This document shows, piece after piece, positions 10,299 to 19,655 of a stretch of 64,000 bases of DNA (position 1 is the first letter of the stretch; the number at the start of each line of letters is the position of its first letter). Made by a program: the position numbers and the translations under genes. Source of the DNA: Corynebacterium rhinophilum (GTDB lineage: Bacteria > Actinomycetota > Actinomycetes > Mycobacteriales > Mycobacteriaceae); assembly GCF_030227225.1 (NCBI RefSeq), contig NZ_JASPHQ010000001.1, positions 185,712-249,711 on the forward strand, written 5' to 3'. The notes beneath the pieces are model-generated. The model was not told the DNA's origin. It saw only the letters and a program-made list of their open reading frames with translations, and did no database searches.

Positions 10299-10577
10299 TT
10301 AAATCGCCGCCTCGAGGGAGTCGCGCAACGCCGCATCGGAGTCTTCCGCCTCGCGTGACATCTGGAAGGAAGACTGCGCAATATGGCCCATATCGCGGCG
10401 CAGCATGGTCATCCGCGCCCCAATATTGTCCAAGGCGGCATGAACGGCCTCATTGAACCCGGTAAAAGCCGGATCTTCGGGCAATGCCGGGTGGGGCGGG
10501 TTGTCTCCTTGCGCGTTTGAATGCAGGTCACGGGCTAAATGGCGGGCGTGGGCGGTATCGATCTGAAATGGTCTCAT
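10299..10577 (-). CDS. small helical protein coupled to the NlpC/P60 gene (ESX/WXG100-like size)
   Basis: 92 residues, mostly helical, about the size of WXG100/ESX proteins. It has a central helix pair ([31 protein letters not shown]) and an acidic C-terminal helix ([15 protein letters not shown]). The canonical WxG turn is absent; the region between the helices has a PEDPAFTGF loop instead. It abuts the NlpC/P60 hydrolase with no gap, so the two are one transcription unit. The gene starts near the divergent upp start. A role as export partner or chaperone for the hydrolase is an inference from size, helicity and pairing only. Confidence 0.6.
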   Translation of the reverse strand: MRPFQIDTAHARHLARDLHSNAQGDNPPHPALPEDPAFTGFNEAVHAALDNIGARMTMLRRDMGHIAQSSFQMSREAEDSDAALRDSLEAAI

Positions 10578-10634
10578 GCCCTATTGGACTGGCCAATGGC
10601 CCAAGTGGTTCCCAAAAAGTTTAAAGTAGTGGGC

Positions 10635-11270
10635 ATGGATATCCACGTCGTAGACCACCCGCTTGCCGCTTCCCGCCTGACCCTGATGCGCGATGCGCGC
10701 AGCGATAACTCCGCTTTTCGCGCCGCGCTCAATGACTTGGGAACCATGCTCGTATATGAAGCCTCCCGCGAATTGGCGGTAGAAAACTTCGATTGCGAAA
10801 CCCCGGTTGCCACAGCACAAGGCACCCGCCTGCAGGATCCGCCCATCATCGTGCCCATTATTCGCGCCGGGCTCGGCATGGTGGATCCCGCCCTGTCGAT
10901 GATTCCTGATGCTCAGGTTGGCTTCATTGGTATGGCGCGCGATGAAGAAACCCACGAACCCGTGCCGTACTTGGAGGCGCTGCCGCAAGACCTGACTGGG
11001 CGCACCGTCTTCGTCGTTGATCCCATGCTGGCCACCGGCGGTTCCTTGTTGCACGCGTTGCGCCTCCTGGCCGCCCGCGGCGCTACCGATATCACCGCTA
11101 TCTGCATGGTCTCGGCGCAAAATGGCGTGGATGCGCTGGAGGAATCGGGCCTTCCCGTCCGCCTCGTCACCGCCGCCATTGACCCCGAGCTCAATGCGGA
11201 TGCCTATATCGTGCCGGGGCTTGGCGATGCTGGCGATCGCCTCTACGGGCCGCGCAATATCGATCTTTAA
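10635..11270 (+). CDS. upp: uracil phosphoribosyltransferase
   Basis: 211 residues, the normal length, using the ATG at 10635; the frame is open further upstream, but family proteins begin at this [10 protein letters not shown] sequence. Converts uracil and PRPP to UMP in pyrimidine salvage. The PRPP-binding signature [14 protein letters not shown] lies at about residues 129-142, and the uracil-binding C-terminus ends in [12 protein letters not shown]. There is no good Shine-Dalgarno, and an A/T-rich TTTAAAGT stretch sits about ten bases upstream, so a leaderless message is plausible. It supplies UMP alongside the nucleoside salvage genes near 28 kb. Confidence 0.97.
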   Translation: MDIHVVDHPLAASRLTLMRDARSDNSAFRAALNDLGTMLVYEASRELAVENFDCETPVATAQGTRLQDPPIIVPIIRAGLGMVDPALSMIPDAQVGFIGMARDEETHEPVPYLEALPQDLTGRTVFVVDPMLATGGSLLHALRLLAARGATDITAICMVSAQNGVDALEESGLPVRLVTAAIDPELNADAYIVPGLGDAGDRLYGPRNIDL

Positions 11271-11285
11271 GCTAGTATTTCTCCC

Positions 11286-11308
11286 TGAAAGCCCGAAGGT
11301 GGCTTTCA
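11286..11308 (+). terminator. hairpin between upp and regulator gene
   Basis: 8-bp inverted repeat TGAAAGCC / GGCTTTCA around a 7-base loop, followed by a short A-rich stretch and the ribosome-binding site of the next gene. It lacks a T-run on the + strand, so it may act as a partial terminator or mRNA structure between upp and the XRE gene. Confidence 0.4.
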
Positions 11309-11326
11309 AAAAGGGGGAAAAAGATC

Positions 11327-11689
11327 GTGAGTTTTATTCAACTAATGTGGTCGAGCTACGGCTACGGATTTTCGCAACAACTGCGCCGCGTGCGCGAGCG
11401 GCGCGGGGTATCCCAGCAAGTGCTTGCGGATATTTCGGGGGTATCGCGCAGCCAGATCTCCAACTTGGAACGCAACGAAAATGGCATACACACCATGGCG
11501 GACCCGCAATTATCCACGGTGTACAAGCTGGCGTTGGCCTTAGAAATCCCGCCGGCGGTCCTCTTGCCGGCCGGTGGGGACGTGGTGGAGGGCCACTTAG
11601 CGGATTCCGCGGTGCTCGGGGTAGAAGACGTGGCGCCCTTTCCGCAGGACTACATCAACCAGCGGCGCTTTAGTGATGCGCGGGGCTAA
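11327..11689 (+). CDS. XRE-family transcriptional regulator
   Basis: 120 residues. An N-terminal helix-turn-helix of the Cro/CI type occupies about residues 16-75: LRRVRERRGVSQQVLADISG, then VSRSQISNLERNENG as the recognition region. A short acidic C-terminus may be for dimerisation or effector contact. The GTG start at 11327 has an AAAGGGGG ribosome-binding site. Adjacent to upp, as in other corynebacteria. Targets unknown; the neighbouring salvage and amidohydrolase genes are candidates. Confidence 0.85.
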   Translation: MSFIQLMWSSYGYGFSQQLRRVRERRGVSQQVLADISGVSRSQISNLERNENGIHTMADPQLSTVYKLALALEIPPAVLLPAGGDVVEGHLADSAVLGVEDVAPFPQDYINQRRFSDARG

Positions 11690-11714
11690 CTACCCTGACT
11701 TACTGAACCGCATG

Positions 11715-11729
11715 GTCTAGTTGTAGACT
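11715..11729 (+). promoter_or_regulatory. -10-like box within small inverted repeat upstream of M20 gene
   Basis: GTCTAGTTGTAGAC is a 5-bp inverted repeat whose right arm forms a TAGACT -10-like hexamer about 40 bases before the M20 start. Plausible promoter; overlap with the repeat could allow repressor control. Confidence 0.35.
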
Positions 11730-11767
11730 GCCTCCAAGAGATAGTCCAGCAACAGGGAGGCGTGCGC

Positions 11768-12958
11768 GTGATCTCGGAGTTTATTAACGAGTGGTTCGAT
11801 GCTCACCGTGCGGAGGTCATCGCGTGGCGGCGCCATATCCACCGCAATCCGGAAACGGCGAACCAAGAGGTGGAAACCACCAATTATATCGCGAATATCC
11901 TTGCGGATTATGGGCTCGAGCCGCAGCGCTTCCCGCACACTGGTCTCATGGTGGACATCGGCCCAGACACGGAGCTTGGCCGCCTGGCCTTCCGCGCCGA
12001 TATCGATGCCCTGCCCATCACGGAGGTGACCGGGCTGGAGTTTACCTCTGAGAAGCCCGGGACCATGCACGCGTGCGGCCACGACGTACATACCACCGTG
12101 GCGCTCGGCCTGGCCTGCGCGCTGGCGGATTTTCAGCGGGTTAATGAGCTAAAGCTGGGCGTTCGCGTCATCTTCCAGCCGGCGGAAGAAGTGTGGGTCG
12201 GCGGGGCCACCGACGTTATTTCTTGGGGTGCGTTAGAAGGCGTGCATTCCATCTTCGCCATCCACGCCGAGCCGAAGCTGCGCGTGGGGCGCATTGGCAT
12301 CCGCGCCGGGGCCATAACCTCCGCAACGGACGTGGTGGAGCTCAAGATTAAAGGCCCGGGCGGGCATACCTCGCGCCCGCACCTTTCCGCGGATGTGGTC
12401 TATGCGCTGGGCAAGGTTATTACAGAGCTGCCGGCGCTGCTGTCGCGCCGGGTTGATCCGCGCACCGGCACGGTCCTGGTCTTTGGCCAGGTCAATTCGG
12501 GCTACGCCCCCAACGCTATTCCGGAAACCGGTCTGCTGACCGGCACGATGCGCACCGCCGATATCACCATCTGGCGCCAGATGCAGGAACTCTTCGCGGA
12601 GTTGGTGGAGCAGATCCTCGCGCCGGTGGGGGTAGAACACGAATTGTCCTATAACCGCGGCGTGCCGCCGGTGCTTAACGATGACGTGGCGACCGCCATG
12701 CTCGCGTCTGCCGCACAGTCCATCGACCCGCAAGCCGTGGTTCAGGCCCCGCAGTCTTCCGGCGGGGAGGACTTTTCCTGGTATTTGGAAAAGGTGCCCG
12801 GTTCCATGGCGCGCCTTGGTTGCTGGTCCGGTGAGGGGGAGCAGCACGATCTGCACATGGGCGATCTCATCGTGGATGAGCGGGCGATTGGTGTGGGCAT
12901 TAAGCTTTTCGGGGCCGTCGTCGAGCAATTTATGGGGGAGAATGCGCAGGCGGACTAA
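11768..12958 (+). CDS. M20-family amidohydrolase (metal-dependent peptidase/aminoacylase)
   Basis: About 396 residues. Zinc-dependent M20D-type amidohydrolase: HACGHDVHT near residue 100 carries metal ligands, PAEEVWVGG follows as the acid/ligand region, and SGGEDFSWYL near the C-terminus holds the last ligand. The family hydrolyses N-acyl amino acids or amide-linked conjugates. I place the start at the GTG at 11768, seven bases after a GGGAGG site; the in-frame GTG at 11762 is too close to it. Upstream lies a GTCTA-N4-TAGAC inverted repeat overlapping a TAGACT -10-like box. Confidence 0.88.
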   Translation: MISEFINEWFDAHRAEVIAWRRHIHRNPETANQEVETTNYIANILADYGLEPQRFPHTGLMVDIGPDTELGRLAFRADIDALPITEVTGLEFTSEKPGTMHACGHDVHTTVALGLACALADFQRVNELKLGVRVIFQPAEEVWVGGATDVISWGALEGVHSIFAIHAEPKLRVGRIGIRAGAITSATDVVELKIKGPGGHTSRPHLSADVVYALGKVITELPALLSRRVDPRTGTVLVFGQVNSGYAPNAIPETGLLTGTMRTADITIWRQMQELFAELVEQILAPVGVEHELSYNRGVPPVLNDDVATAMLASAAQSIDPQAVVQAPQSSGGEDFSWYLEKVPGSMARLGCWSGEGEQHDLHMGDLIVDERAIGVGIKLFGAVVEQFMGENAQAD

Positions 12959-12971
12959 CGCGCTGGGGTTA

Positions 12972-12992
12972 CCTACGGGTTAGACTCGTAGG
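12972..12992 (+). promoter_or_regulatory. putative promoter/operator before lpdA
   Basis: CCTACG-N9-CGTAGG is a 6-bp perfect inverted repeat. The sequence between the arms contains TAGACT, a good -10 hexamer, 37 bases ahead of the lpdA start. A protein bound to the repeat would cover the promoter. Confidence 0.45.
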
Positions 12993-13028
12993 CGACTTTA
13001 AAAGTGGAGCCTATAAAGGAGCAATTGC

Positions 13029-14456
13029 GTGTTGAACCAGACCAAGCGAATTGTCATCATCGGCGGTGGCCCGGCGGGCTACGAGGCAGCGCTGGCTGGC
13101 GCCAAGTACGGCGCGGAAATCACCATCATCGAAGACCAAGGCATGGGCGGCAATAGCGTGGTCTTGGACTGTGTTCCCTCCAAGTCTTTTATTGCCGGCG
13201 CTAATATTAAAACGGACTTGCGCCGCGCGGATGACATGGAGCTGAACGAGGGCATCGGCAAGGCGCAGCTTTCCATCAGCGCGCTGAACCAGCGCGTGCA
13301 GGACTTGGCGGCTAAGCAATCCGGTGATATCCGCAATACCATGGATTCCCTGGGTGCCCGCGTTATCGATGGCCGCGCGCACTTCCCGGAGGATCAGCAG
13401 GCCGATGCGTTTGGTGGGCACAAGGTCACCGCGGTTTTCAATGAGGACGGCCACGAGGAGACGCTGGATGCAGACCTCGTTTTGGTGGCTACCGGCGCCA
13501 CCCCGCGTATTTTGCCCGGCGCCCAGCCGGATGGCGAGCGCATCCTGACCTGGCAGCAAGTTTATAACCTCACCGAGCTGCCGGAGCACCTGATTGTGGT
13601 GGGTTCCGGTGTCACCGGTGCGGAGTTCGTATCCGCCTTTGCCGAGCTGGGTGTCAAGGTCACGATGGTGGCCTCGCGCGATCGCATTTTGCCGCACGAT
13701 GATGCCGATGCCGCCGACGTCCTCGAAACCGTGCTGAGCGAGCGCGGCGTGGAGCTGGAAAAGAACTGCCGCGTGGAAACCGTTAACCGCACCGAGGACG
13801 GCAACGTGCTGGTCACCACGCAGGATGGCCGCGAGATCCACGGCTCGCACGTCATTATGTCCATTGGTTCCGTCCCGAATACCAAGGATTTGAAGCTGGA
13901 AAATGTGGGCGTGGAGACCGCGAAGTCTGGGCACATCCAGGTAGACCGCGTCTCGCGCACCAATATTGCCGGCATCTACGCCGCCGGTGACTGCTCCGAT
14001 CTCTTCCCGCTTGCCTCCGTGGCCGCAATGCAGGGCCGTGTGGCGATGTACCACGCGCTCGGTGAAGGCGTCTCGCCGCTGCGCCTGAAGACCGTGGCTA
14101 ACGCGGTCTTTACCCGCCCGGAGATCGCGGCGGTGGGCTTTACCCAGGCCGAAATCGAGGCCGGTGAGGTCGCCGCCCGCGCCATTACTATGCCGCTGAA
14201 TACCAACCCGCGCGCGAAGATGCGCTCGCTGCAGCACGGTTTCGTCAAGCTATTCTGCCGCGCTACCTCCGGCCGCGTGATCGGTGGCGTCATCGTCGCG
14301 CCGACCGCCTCCGAGCTCATCCTGCCCATTGCAATGGCGGTGACCAACCAGCTCACGGTGAACCAGTTGGCAGATTCTTTCGCGGTCTACCCATCGCTGT
14401 CCGGCACCATCACCGAGGCCGCCCGCCGCTTGGTGGCCCACGATGACTTGGAGTAA
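13029..14456 (+). CDS. lpdA: NAD(P)H-quinone dehydrogenase (LpdA type flavoprotein)
   Basis: 475 residues, two-dinucleotide-binding flavoprotein of the pyridine nucleotide-disulfide oxidoreductase class. FAD motif GGGPAGYE at residues 12-19, second (NAD(P)H) motif GSGVTGAE at about 191-198, FAD-binding AAGDCSD further on, and the C-terminal dimerisation domain. The redox-active CxxxxC of lipoamide dehydrogenase is not intact: the site reads GGNSVVLDCVPSK with only the second Cys. This matches actinobacterial LpdA, which reduces quinones rather than lipoamide. GTG start at 13029 with AAAGGAG eight bases upstream. Convergent with prpR, nine bases apart. Confidence 0.9.
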   Translation: MLNQTKRIVIIGGGPAGYEAALAGAKYGAEITIIEDQGMGGNSVVLDCVPSKSFIAGANIKTDLRRADDMELNEGIGKAQLSISALNQRVQDLAAKQSGDIRNTMDSLGARVIDGRAHFPEDQQADAFGGHKVTAVFNEDGHEETLDADLVLVATGATPRILPGAQPDGERILTWQQVYNLTELPEHLIVVGSGVTGAEFVSAFAELGVKVTMVASRDRILPHDDADAADVLETVLSERGVELEKNCRVETVNRTEDGNVLVTTQDGREIHGSHVIMSIGSVPNTKDLKLENVGVETAKSGHIQVDRVSRTNIAGIYAAGDCSDLFPLASVAAMQGRVAMYHALGEGVSPLRLKTVANAVFTRPEIAAVGFTQAEIEAGEVAARAITMPLNTNPRAKMRSLQHGFVKLFCRATSGRVIGGVIVAPTASELILPIAMAVTNQLTVNQLADSFAVYPSLSGTITEAARRLVAHDDLE

Positions 14457-14465
14457 ACCTCGTTC

Positions 14466-15779
14466 CTAGAACGTGGAGTAGGCCTGTTCCGCAGTGCGGT
14501 TGAGCTCGACTTTGATCGGTCTATCTGCCTCCGGCAGGGCGCGTTGCGGACAGAACTCGCGGGGGCAGGCCGTGCAGCCTGGGCCAATCGGGGTGGCGGC
14601 GGACATGTCCAGGTTCAGGGCATCGGCATAGACGATGCGATCCGCCTGGGTGATATCGCAGCCTAGGCCTACCGCGAATTCCTTGCGCGGCGTACCCCAA
14701 GACTTGGCCGTTCCCTGCACGAAACGCCCGATCCACAGGTAGGCGTGGCCATCCGGCATGGCCGCGACCTGCCGGGTAATGCGGTTCGGGGTTTCAAAGG
14801 CGCGGTGGACCACCCACAGGGGGCAGGATCCGCCAGAGCGCGCGAAGTGAAAGGCAGTAGAGGACTGCCGCTTGGAAATATTGCCCGCACGGTCGGTGCG
14901 GATGAAGGAAAAGGGCACGCCCTTCAGCCCTGGGCGCTGGAGCGTGGCGAGGCGCTGCGCCGTTGTTTCAAACCCGGTTCCAAAGTAGTTGCACAGCAGA
15001 TCGATATCGTAGCGGGTATCTTCTGCCATTGTGAGAAAGCGCTGGTAGGGCATGGTGACAGCCGCTGCGAAATACTGCGCAAGGCCCAGGGTGGCCAAGT
15101 CCTGGGATTCGCCTTCGGGCAGTTCAGACACGAGGTTGTCACAGATATCGCCGTAGGCCAGCAGGCAGTATTGCAGGGCCATTTCAAAGACCAATTGGGC
15201 CTCAGATAGCCCATCGCGTAGCGAGAGTTCGCGCGTATCCGGGTCGAAGCTACGCCGGGGGCCAGGCCGGGAAAAGCGCACGGTAACACCCAGGTCTTCG
15301 TGCATGCGGGAGGCCAGTCGGCCGCGGCGCAGGACGCGATCGCCCAACTGGCCGGCGAGTTCTTCTGCGAGCACATCGAGCTCGTGGATGTAGTTATGCG
15401 CGTCATAAAAGAAGTCGCGCACCACTTCAAAGGGGGAGGGGTCCGCGGCAGGGGCGCGCGAAGCAACGTCAACAAACCGCGGCATCAACTCGGGAAAGCG
15501 GGAGGCGAGATCCGAAAGCGTTTCTTCAGAGGCATCGGGGAAGATGTGGCGGAGCTCGGTAATCGTATGGATATCGCGGTCTTCGGCGAAGTAGCTGGGG
15601 TCCACGGTAAAGCGTTGGGCTAGCTGCATTAACACGGCCACGGTCAGCGGGCGCTGGTCGTTTTCCAACTGGTTGAGGTAGCTCGTGGATAACCCCAACT
15701 TCTTCGCCATCGCCACCTGGGTGAGACCGCGTTGCTTGCGCAAAGCGTGAATCCGTGCCCCCGCATAGTGCTTGGTCAT
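14466..15779 (-). CDS. prpR: methylcitrate-cycle activator, XRE regulator with short-chain acyl-CoA domain
   Basis: 437 residues from the ATG at 15779. The N-terminal XRE helix-turn-helix (residues about 7-62, RKQRGLTQVAMAKKLGLSTS) is followed by a long domain of the IrrE/short-chain fatty acyl-CoA regulator type. The C-terminus has a cysteine cluster, GPGCTACPREFCP (about 398-410), with another Cys in LGCDIT; related mycobacterial PrpR is reported to bind an Fe-S cluster. Divergent from prpDBC, as expected of its activator. A RamB or PrpR identity within this family is settled by location, not by sequence alone. Confidence 0.87.
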   Translation of the reverse strand: MTKHYAGARIHALRKQRGLTQVAMAKKLGLSTSYLNQLENDQRPLTVAVLMQLAQRFTVDPSYFAEDRDIHTITELRHIFPDASEETLSDLASRFPELMPRFVDVASRAPAADPSPFEVVRDFFYDAHNYIHELDVLAEELAGQLGDRVLRRGRLASRMHEDLGVTVRFSRPGPRRSFDPDTRELSLRDGLSEAQLVFEMALQYCLLAYGDICDNLVSELPEGESQDLATLGLAQYFAAAVTMPYQRFLTMAEDTRYDIDLLCNYFGTGFETTAQRLATLQRPGLKGVPFSFIRTDRAGNISKRQSSTAFHFARSGGSCPLWVVHRAFETPNRITRQVAAMPDGHAYLWIGRFVQGTAKSWGTPRKEFAVGLGCDITQADRIVYADALNLDMSAATPIGPGCTACPREFCPQRALPEADRPIKVELNRTAEQAYSTF

Positions 15780-15944
15780 GCGTCCTCGCCCTTCCTTTAC
15801 TGCCCATGCGCTGTGAAAATCACAAGTTTTGCAGATTTCACAAAAGAAGTCCGCTAATTTCCACAAACGTTACCTATAGCGTGCACCACATGCAAGCATT
15901 TACTGTGATGTGCAACGCATTCTTGATGAAGGGGGACGCAACTA
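15780..15944 (+). promoter_or_regulatory. prpR-prpD divergent control region
   Basis: 165 bases between the divergent starts. It contains an inverted repeat GTGAAAATC-N12-GATTTCAC at about 15813-15841 spanning AGTTTTGCAGA, and further on AATTTCCACAAACG. TTTGCA/TTTGCAAA-like elements resemble binding sites of RamB/PrpR-type regulators known from Corynebacterium. The prpD ribosome-binding site GAAGGGGG lies at its right end. Confidence 0.5.
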
Positions 15945-17456
15945 GTGAAAAACCATGAGGTACGCACTCATAAATCCGCCGAGGACTTCCCATACGAGGA
16001 GCACCTGGCGTACAAGGTGGCCGAGGTGGCCGCGGACCCCGTAGAAGTCCCGGAAGAAACCACCGAGATGATCATCAACCGCATCATCGACAACGCCGCC
16101 GTAGCTATGGCCTCCGTTGCCCGTGGCCCCGTCACGTCTGCGCGAGTGATGGCAGAAGCCCACCCCGTGGACAAGGGCGGTTCCACCATTTTCGGCATCG
16201 ATGGCACGTATTCCGCGGAGTGGGCCGCACTGGCCAATGGCACCGCGGTCCGCGAGTTGGACTATCACGACACCTTCCTCGCCGCCGAATATTCCCACCC
16301 CGGAGACAATATTCCGCCGCTTCTTGCCGCAGCGCAGCACAAGGGGCTGAGCGGCCGCGATCTTATCCGCGGCATCGCGACCGGCTACGAAATCCAGGTC
16401 AACCTGGTCAAAGGCATATGCCTGCACGAGCACAAGATCGACCACGTGGCGCACTTGGGGCCATCGGTAGCCGCAGGGCTTGGCACGATGTTGGGCCTGG
16501 ATAAGGTCACGATTTACCAGGCAGTCGGCCAGGCGCTGCACACCACCACGGCAACCCGTCAGTCCCGCAAGGGCCTGATTTCCTCGTGGAAGGCCTACGC
16601 TCCAGCCTTCGCGGGCAAGATGGCCATCGAGGCCGTTGACCGCACCATGCGCGGCGAAGGCGCCCCGGCACCTATCTGGGAGGGCGAGGACGGGTTCATC
16701 GCCTGGATGCTGCATTCGCCAGAGCGCACCTACACCGTGCCCCTGCCAGAAAACGGTGAGGCCAAGACCGCCATCCTGGATACCTACACCAAGGAACACT
16801 CCGCGGAATACCAGGCGCAGGCTCCCATCGACATGGCCTTTGCGCTGAAAAAGACGCTGGAGGATAAGGGACTGAAGACGGCGGATATCGAGTCCATCGT
16901 GCTGCACACCTCCCACCACACCCACTACGTCATCGGTACCGGAGCGAACGATCCGCAAAAGATGGATCCATCCGCCTCCCGCGAAACGCTGGACCACTCT
17001 GTGATGTACATCTTCGCGGTCGCGCTAGAGGATGGCGTTTGGGACCACGAAACCTCCTATTCCCCTGAGCGCTCCAACCGCCCGGAGACCATCGAGCTGT
17101 GGCAGAAGATCTCCACCGTCGAGGATCCCGAGTGGACGCGCCGCTATCACTCCAACGACCTTGAGGAAAAGGCTTTCGGCGGCAAGGCCGTTATCACCTT
17201 CAAGGACGGCACCGTCATCGAGGATGAGCGCGCCGTGGCGGACGCCCACCCGCTGGGCGCCCGCCCCTTCGCCCGCGAGCAGTACATCGCCAAGTTCAAA
17301 AAGCTTGCCGATGGCGTCGTCGACGAGGCCGAGCAAGAGCGCTTCCTCACCGCCGTGCAAGACCTAGAAAACCTCACCGATCTAACCGAACTCAACGTGC
17401 GGGTCAGCGATGAGCACCTCGCCACCGCGCCCGAGAAACCGGAGGGAATCTTCTAA
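15945..17456 (+). CDS. prpD: 2-methylcitrate dehydratase
   Basis: 503 residues, full length for the MmgE/PrpD family. Dehydrates 2-methylcitrate to cis-2-methylaconitate in the propionate (methylcitrate) cycle. Family segments include the [15 protein letters not shown] region (around residue 97-111), the [12 protein letters not shown] motif that follows, and the DHIVHLGP-like segment [16 protein letters not shown] start at 15945 preceded by GAAGGGGG. The stop overlaps the prpB ATG by one base (TAATG), giving a tightly coupled prpDBC operon. Confidence 0.95.
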   Translation: MKNHEVRTHKSAEDFPYEEHLAYKVAEVAADPVEVPEETTEMIINRIIDNAAVAMASVARGPVTSARVMAEAHPVDKGGSTIFGIDGTYSAEWAALANGTAVRELDYHDTFLAAEYSHPGDNIPPLLAAAQHKGLSGRDLIRGIATGYEIQVNLVKGICLHEHKIDHVAHLGPSVAAGLGTMLGLDKVTIYQAVGQALHTTTATRQSRKGLISSWKAYAPAFAGKMAIEAVDRTMRGEGAPAPIWEGEDGFIAWMLHSPERTYTVPLPENGEAKTAILDTYTKEHSAEYQAQAPIDMAFALKKTLEDKGLKTADIESIVLHTSHHTHYVIGTGANDPQKMDPSASRETLDHSVMYIFAVALEDGVWDHETSYSPERSNRPETIELWQKISTVEDPEWTRRYHSNDLEEKAFGGKAVITFKDGTVIEDERAVADAHPLGARPFAREQYIAKFKKLADGVVDEAEQERFLTAVQDLENLTDLTELNVRVSDEHLATAPEKPEGIF

Positions 17457-18388
17457 TGGCTGGACTATTTGGTTCTACAATCAGCAACGCAGAAAAGCGC
17501 GCGAATTTCCGTAAATCCATCGAATCCGGATCGATCACCACGCTGCCGGGCGCGTTTAACCCGCTGACCGCCCGGCTTATCCAGGACATCGGCGGCTTCG
17601 ACGGCGTCTACGTATCCGGCGCGGTGTTGGCCAATGATTTGGGGTTGCCCGATATTGGCCTGACCACCTTGACCGAGGTGGCCCAGCGCGCCGGGCAGAT
17701 TGCGCGCGCTACGGACTTGCCCGTGCTTGTCGATGCCGATACCGGCTTCGGCGAACCCATGTCCGCCGCCCGCACCGTCGCCGCGCTCGAGGATGCCGGG
17801 CTGGCCGGCTGCCACCTAGAAGACCAGGTCAACCCGAAGCGTTGCGGGCACCTCGACGGCAAGGAAGTGGTGGACAAGGAGGTTATGGTCCGCCGCATCA
17901 GCGCAGCCGTCAACGAGCGTCGCGATCCTAATTTCATCATCTGCGCCCGTACCGATGCCGCCGGTGTCAATGGCATCGATGACGCCATCGACCGCGCCAA
18001 GGCCTATGCCGAAGCCGGCGCGGACCTCATCTTCACCGAGGCGCTGTATTCCCCCGCGGACTTTGAAAAGTTCCGCGCCGCCGTGGATACACCGCTTTTG
18101 GCGAATATGACGGAGTTTGGAAAAACCGAGCTGCAATCAGCGAAAACCCTCGACGGTTTGGGATACAACGCTGTGATCTGGCCAGTCTCCAGCTTCCGCG
18201 TGGCCATGGGCGCTACCGAAGAATTCCTGCGCGACTTGCAGGAAACCGGCATCCAGACTGAGTGGCTAGAGCGCATGCAGCACCGCTCCCGCCTGTATGA
18301 GCTGGTCCGCTACCAGGAATACAACGAGTTCGACCAGTCCGTATTCACCTATTCCAAAGACAACTATCAACCCACTTTTGAAAGCTAA
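17456..18388 (+). CDS. prpB: 2-methylisocitrate lyase
   Basis: 310 residues, isocitrate-lyase/PEP-mutase superfamily. Cleaves 2-methylisocitrate to pyruvate and succinate. The catalytic-loop signature is KRCGH (in NPKRCGHLDGKE, Cys near residue 127). Mg2+-binding acids lie in VDADTGFGEP upstream. Typical N-terminal core LPGAFNPLTARL and ARTDA segments are present. Start overlaps the prpD stop by one base, and the stop is part of the ribosome-binding region of prpC (TAAGGAG). Confidence 0.95.
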   Translation: MAGLFGSTISNAEKRANFRKSIESGSITTLPGAFNPLTARLIQDIGGFDGVYVSGAVLANDLGLPDIGLTTLTEVAQRAGQIARATDLPVLVDADTGFGEPMSAARTVAALEDAGLAGCHLEDQVNPKRCGHLDGKEVVDKEVMVRRISAAVNERRDPNFIICARTDAAGVNGIDDAIDRAKAYAEAGADLIFTEALYSPADFEKFRAAVDTPLLANMTEFGKTELQSAKTLDGLGYNAVIWPVSSFRVAMGATEEFLRDLQETGIQTEWLERMQHRSRLYELVRYQEYNEFDQSVFTYSKDNYQPTFES

Positions 18389-18401
18389 GGAGCCAGTGAC
18401 C

Positions 18402-19562
18402 ATGTCCGATAAGAAAAACGAAACCCCAGAAATCCGCAAAGGCCTCTACGGCGTCGTCGTTGATGAAACTGCCGTTTCCAAGGTCGTTCCTGAGACCAAC
18501 TCCTTGACCTACCGCGGCTACCCGGTCCAAGAACTGGCCCGCTACTGCTCCTTCGAAGAGGTTGCGTACCTCTTGTGGAATGGCAAGCTGCCGGGCCAAG
18601 AATCCCTCATCCGTTTCTCCGCGCGTGAAAAGGCATTGCGTCACCTGGACCGCCATCTCATTGACCTCATCATGTCCATGCCACAAAGCTGCCACCCCAT
18701 GGACGTGCTGCGCACGGCGATTTCCTTCATCGGGGCCCAGGACGCGGAGGAATACACCAGGGACTCCGAGCACGTCCGCCGTACCGCGCTCGAACTCATG
18801 GCGAAGATCCCCACCATCATCGCGCTCGACATCCGTCGCCGCCGCGGTGAAGGCTACATCGAGCCTTCCCGTAAGAAGGGCTTTGCCGAAAACTTCCTGT
18901 GGATGGTCTTCGGCGATGAAGAAGGCTCCCCAGCGGTAAATCGCGCCGATATCGAGGCCTTTGATAAGTCCCTCATCCTTTACGCCGAGCACTCCTTCAA
19001 TGCCTCCACCTTCTCGGCACGCGTGGTTACCTCCACGATGTCTGATACCTACTCCGCCATCGTTGCCGCCATCGGCGCGCTCAAGGGACCGCTGCACGGC
19101 GGCGCCAACGAGGCCGTCATGAAGAACTTCCTCGAGGTAGACGATCCTGCCAAGGCAGAGGAGTGGACCAAGAACAAGCTGGCTAATAAGGACCTGGTCA
19201 TGGGCTTTGGTCACCGCGTGTACAAGAATGGCGACTCCCGCGTTCCCACCATGGAGGCCGCCTTCAAGGAGCTTGCCGAGCAGCACGACCAGACCAAGTG
19301 GATCGAGATGTACGACATCATGGCCAAGACCATGGAGGAAAACACCTCGATCAAGATCAAGCCGAACCTGGACTTCCCGGCCGGCCCTGCTTACCACATC
19401 CTCGGGTTCGATATTCAGTTCTTCACCCCGATCTTCGTCATGGCCCGCATCACCGGCTGGACCGCACACATCGTGGAGCAAAACGAAAACAACTCGCTGA
19501 TTCGCCCGCTGTCCGCCTACGTCGGCGAAGACCAGCGCTCCGTTCCGCCGAAGTCCTTCTAA
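18402..19562 (+). CDS. prpC: 2-methylcitrate synthase
   Basis: 386 residues, citrate-synthase family of the short (PrpC/type II small) form. Condenses propionyl-CoA with oxaloacetate. Catalytic histidines are in LHGGANEAV and GFGHRVYK, and the catalytic Asp in FPAGPAY/IPTDLF-equivalent region near residue 325. I use the ATG at 18402, with AAGGAG nine bases upstream; a longer open frame starts inside prpB but would not match family N-termini. A GTG six bases earlier is a less likely alternative. Ends the operon; a strong hairpin follows. Confidence 0.95.
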   Translation: MSDKKNETPEIRKGLYGVVVDETAVSKVVPETNSLTYRGYPVQELARYCSFEEVAYLLWNGKLPGQESLIRFSAREKALRHLDRHLIDLIMSMPQSCHPMDVLRTAISFIGAQDAEEYTRDSEHVRRTALELMAKIPTIIALDIRRRRGEGYIEPSRKKGFAENFLWMVFGDEEGSPAVNRADIEAFDKSLILYAEHSFNASTFSARVVTSTMSDTYSAIVAAIGALKGPLHGGANEAVMKNFLEVDDPAKAEEWTKNKLANKDLVMGFGHRVYKNGDSRVPTMEAAFKELAEQHDQTKWIEMYDIMAKTMEENTSIKIKPNLDFPAGPAYHILGFDIQFFTPIFVMARITGWTAHIVEQNENNSLIRPLSAYVGEDQRSVPPKSF

Positions 19563-19626
19563 ACACTTGGCTTCCCGCGCGGTTCGTCCCGCGGCGGACC
19601 GTGTAACCCGGGTAAGTGGAACGTAG

Positions 19627-19654
19627 ATGCTCCCCACGCTTGCGTGGGGAGCAT
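19627..19654 (+). terminator. prpDBC terminator
   Basis: Perfect 13-bp inverted repeat ATGCTCCCCACGC / GCGTGGGGAGCAT with a two-base centre, followed by TTTGTG. Lies 64 bases after the prpC stop. Confidence 0.75.
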
Positions 19655-19655
19655 T

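Noticed and set aside
13011..14237. 408-codon open frame opposite lpdA
   Set aside because: Antisense shadow; the + strand flavoprotein is complete with dinucleotide motifs.
13029..14456. Calling lpdA a lipoamide dehydrogenase
   Set aside because: The redox CxxxxC is not intact; the site matches the actinobacterial quinone reductase form.
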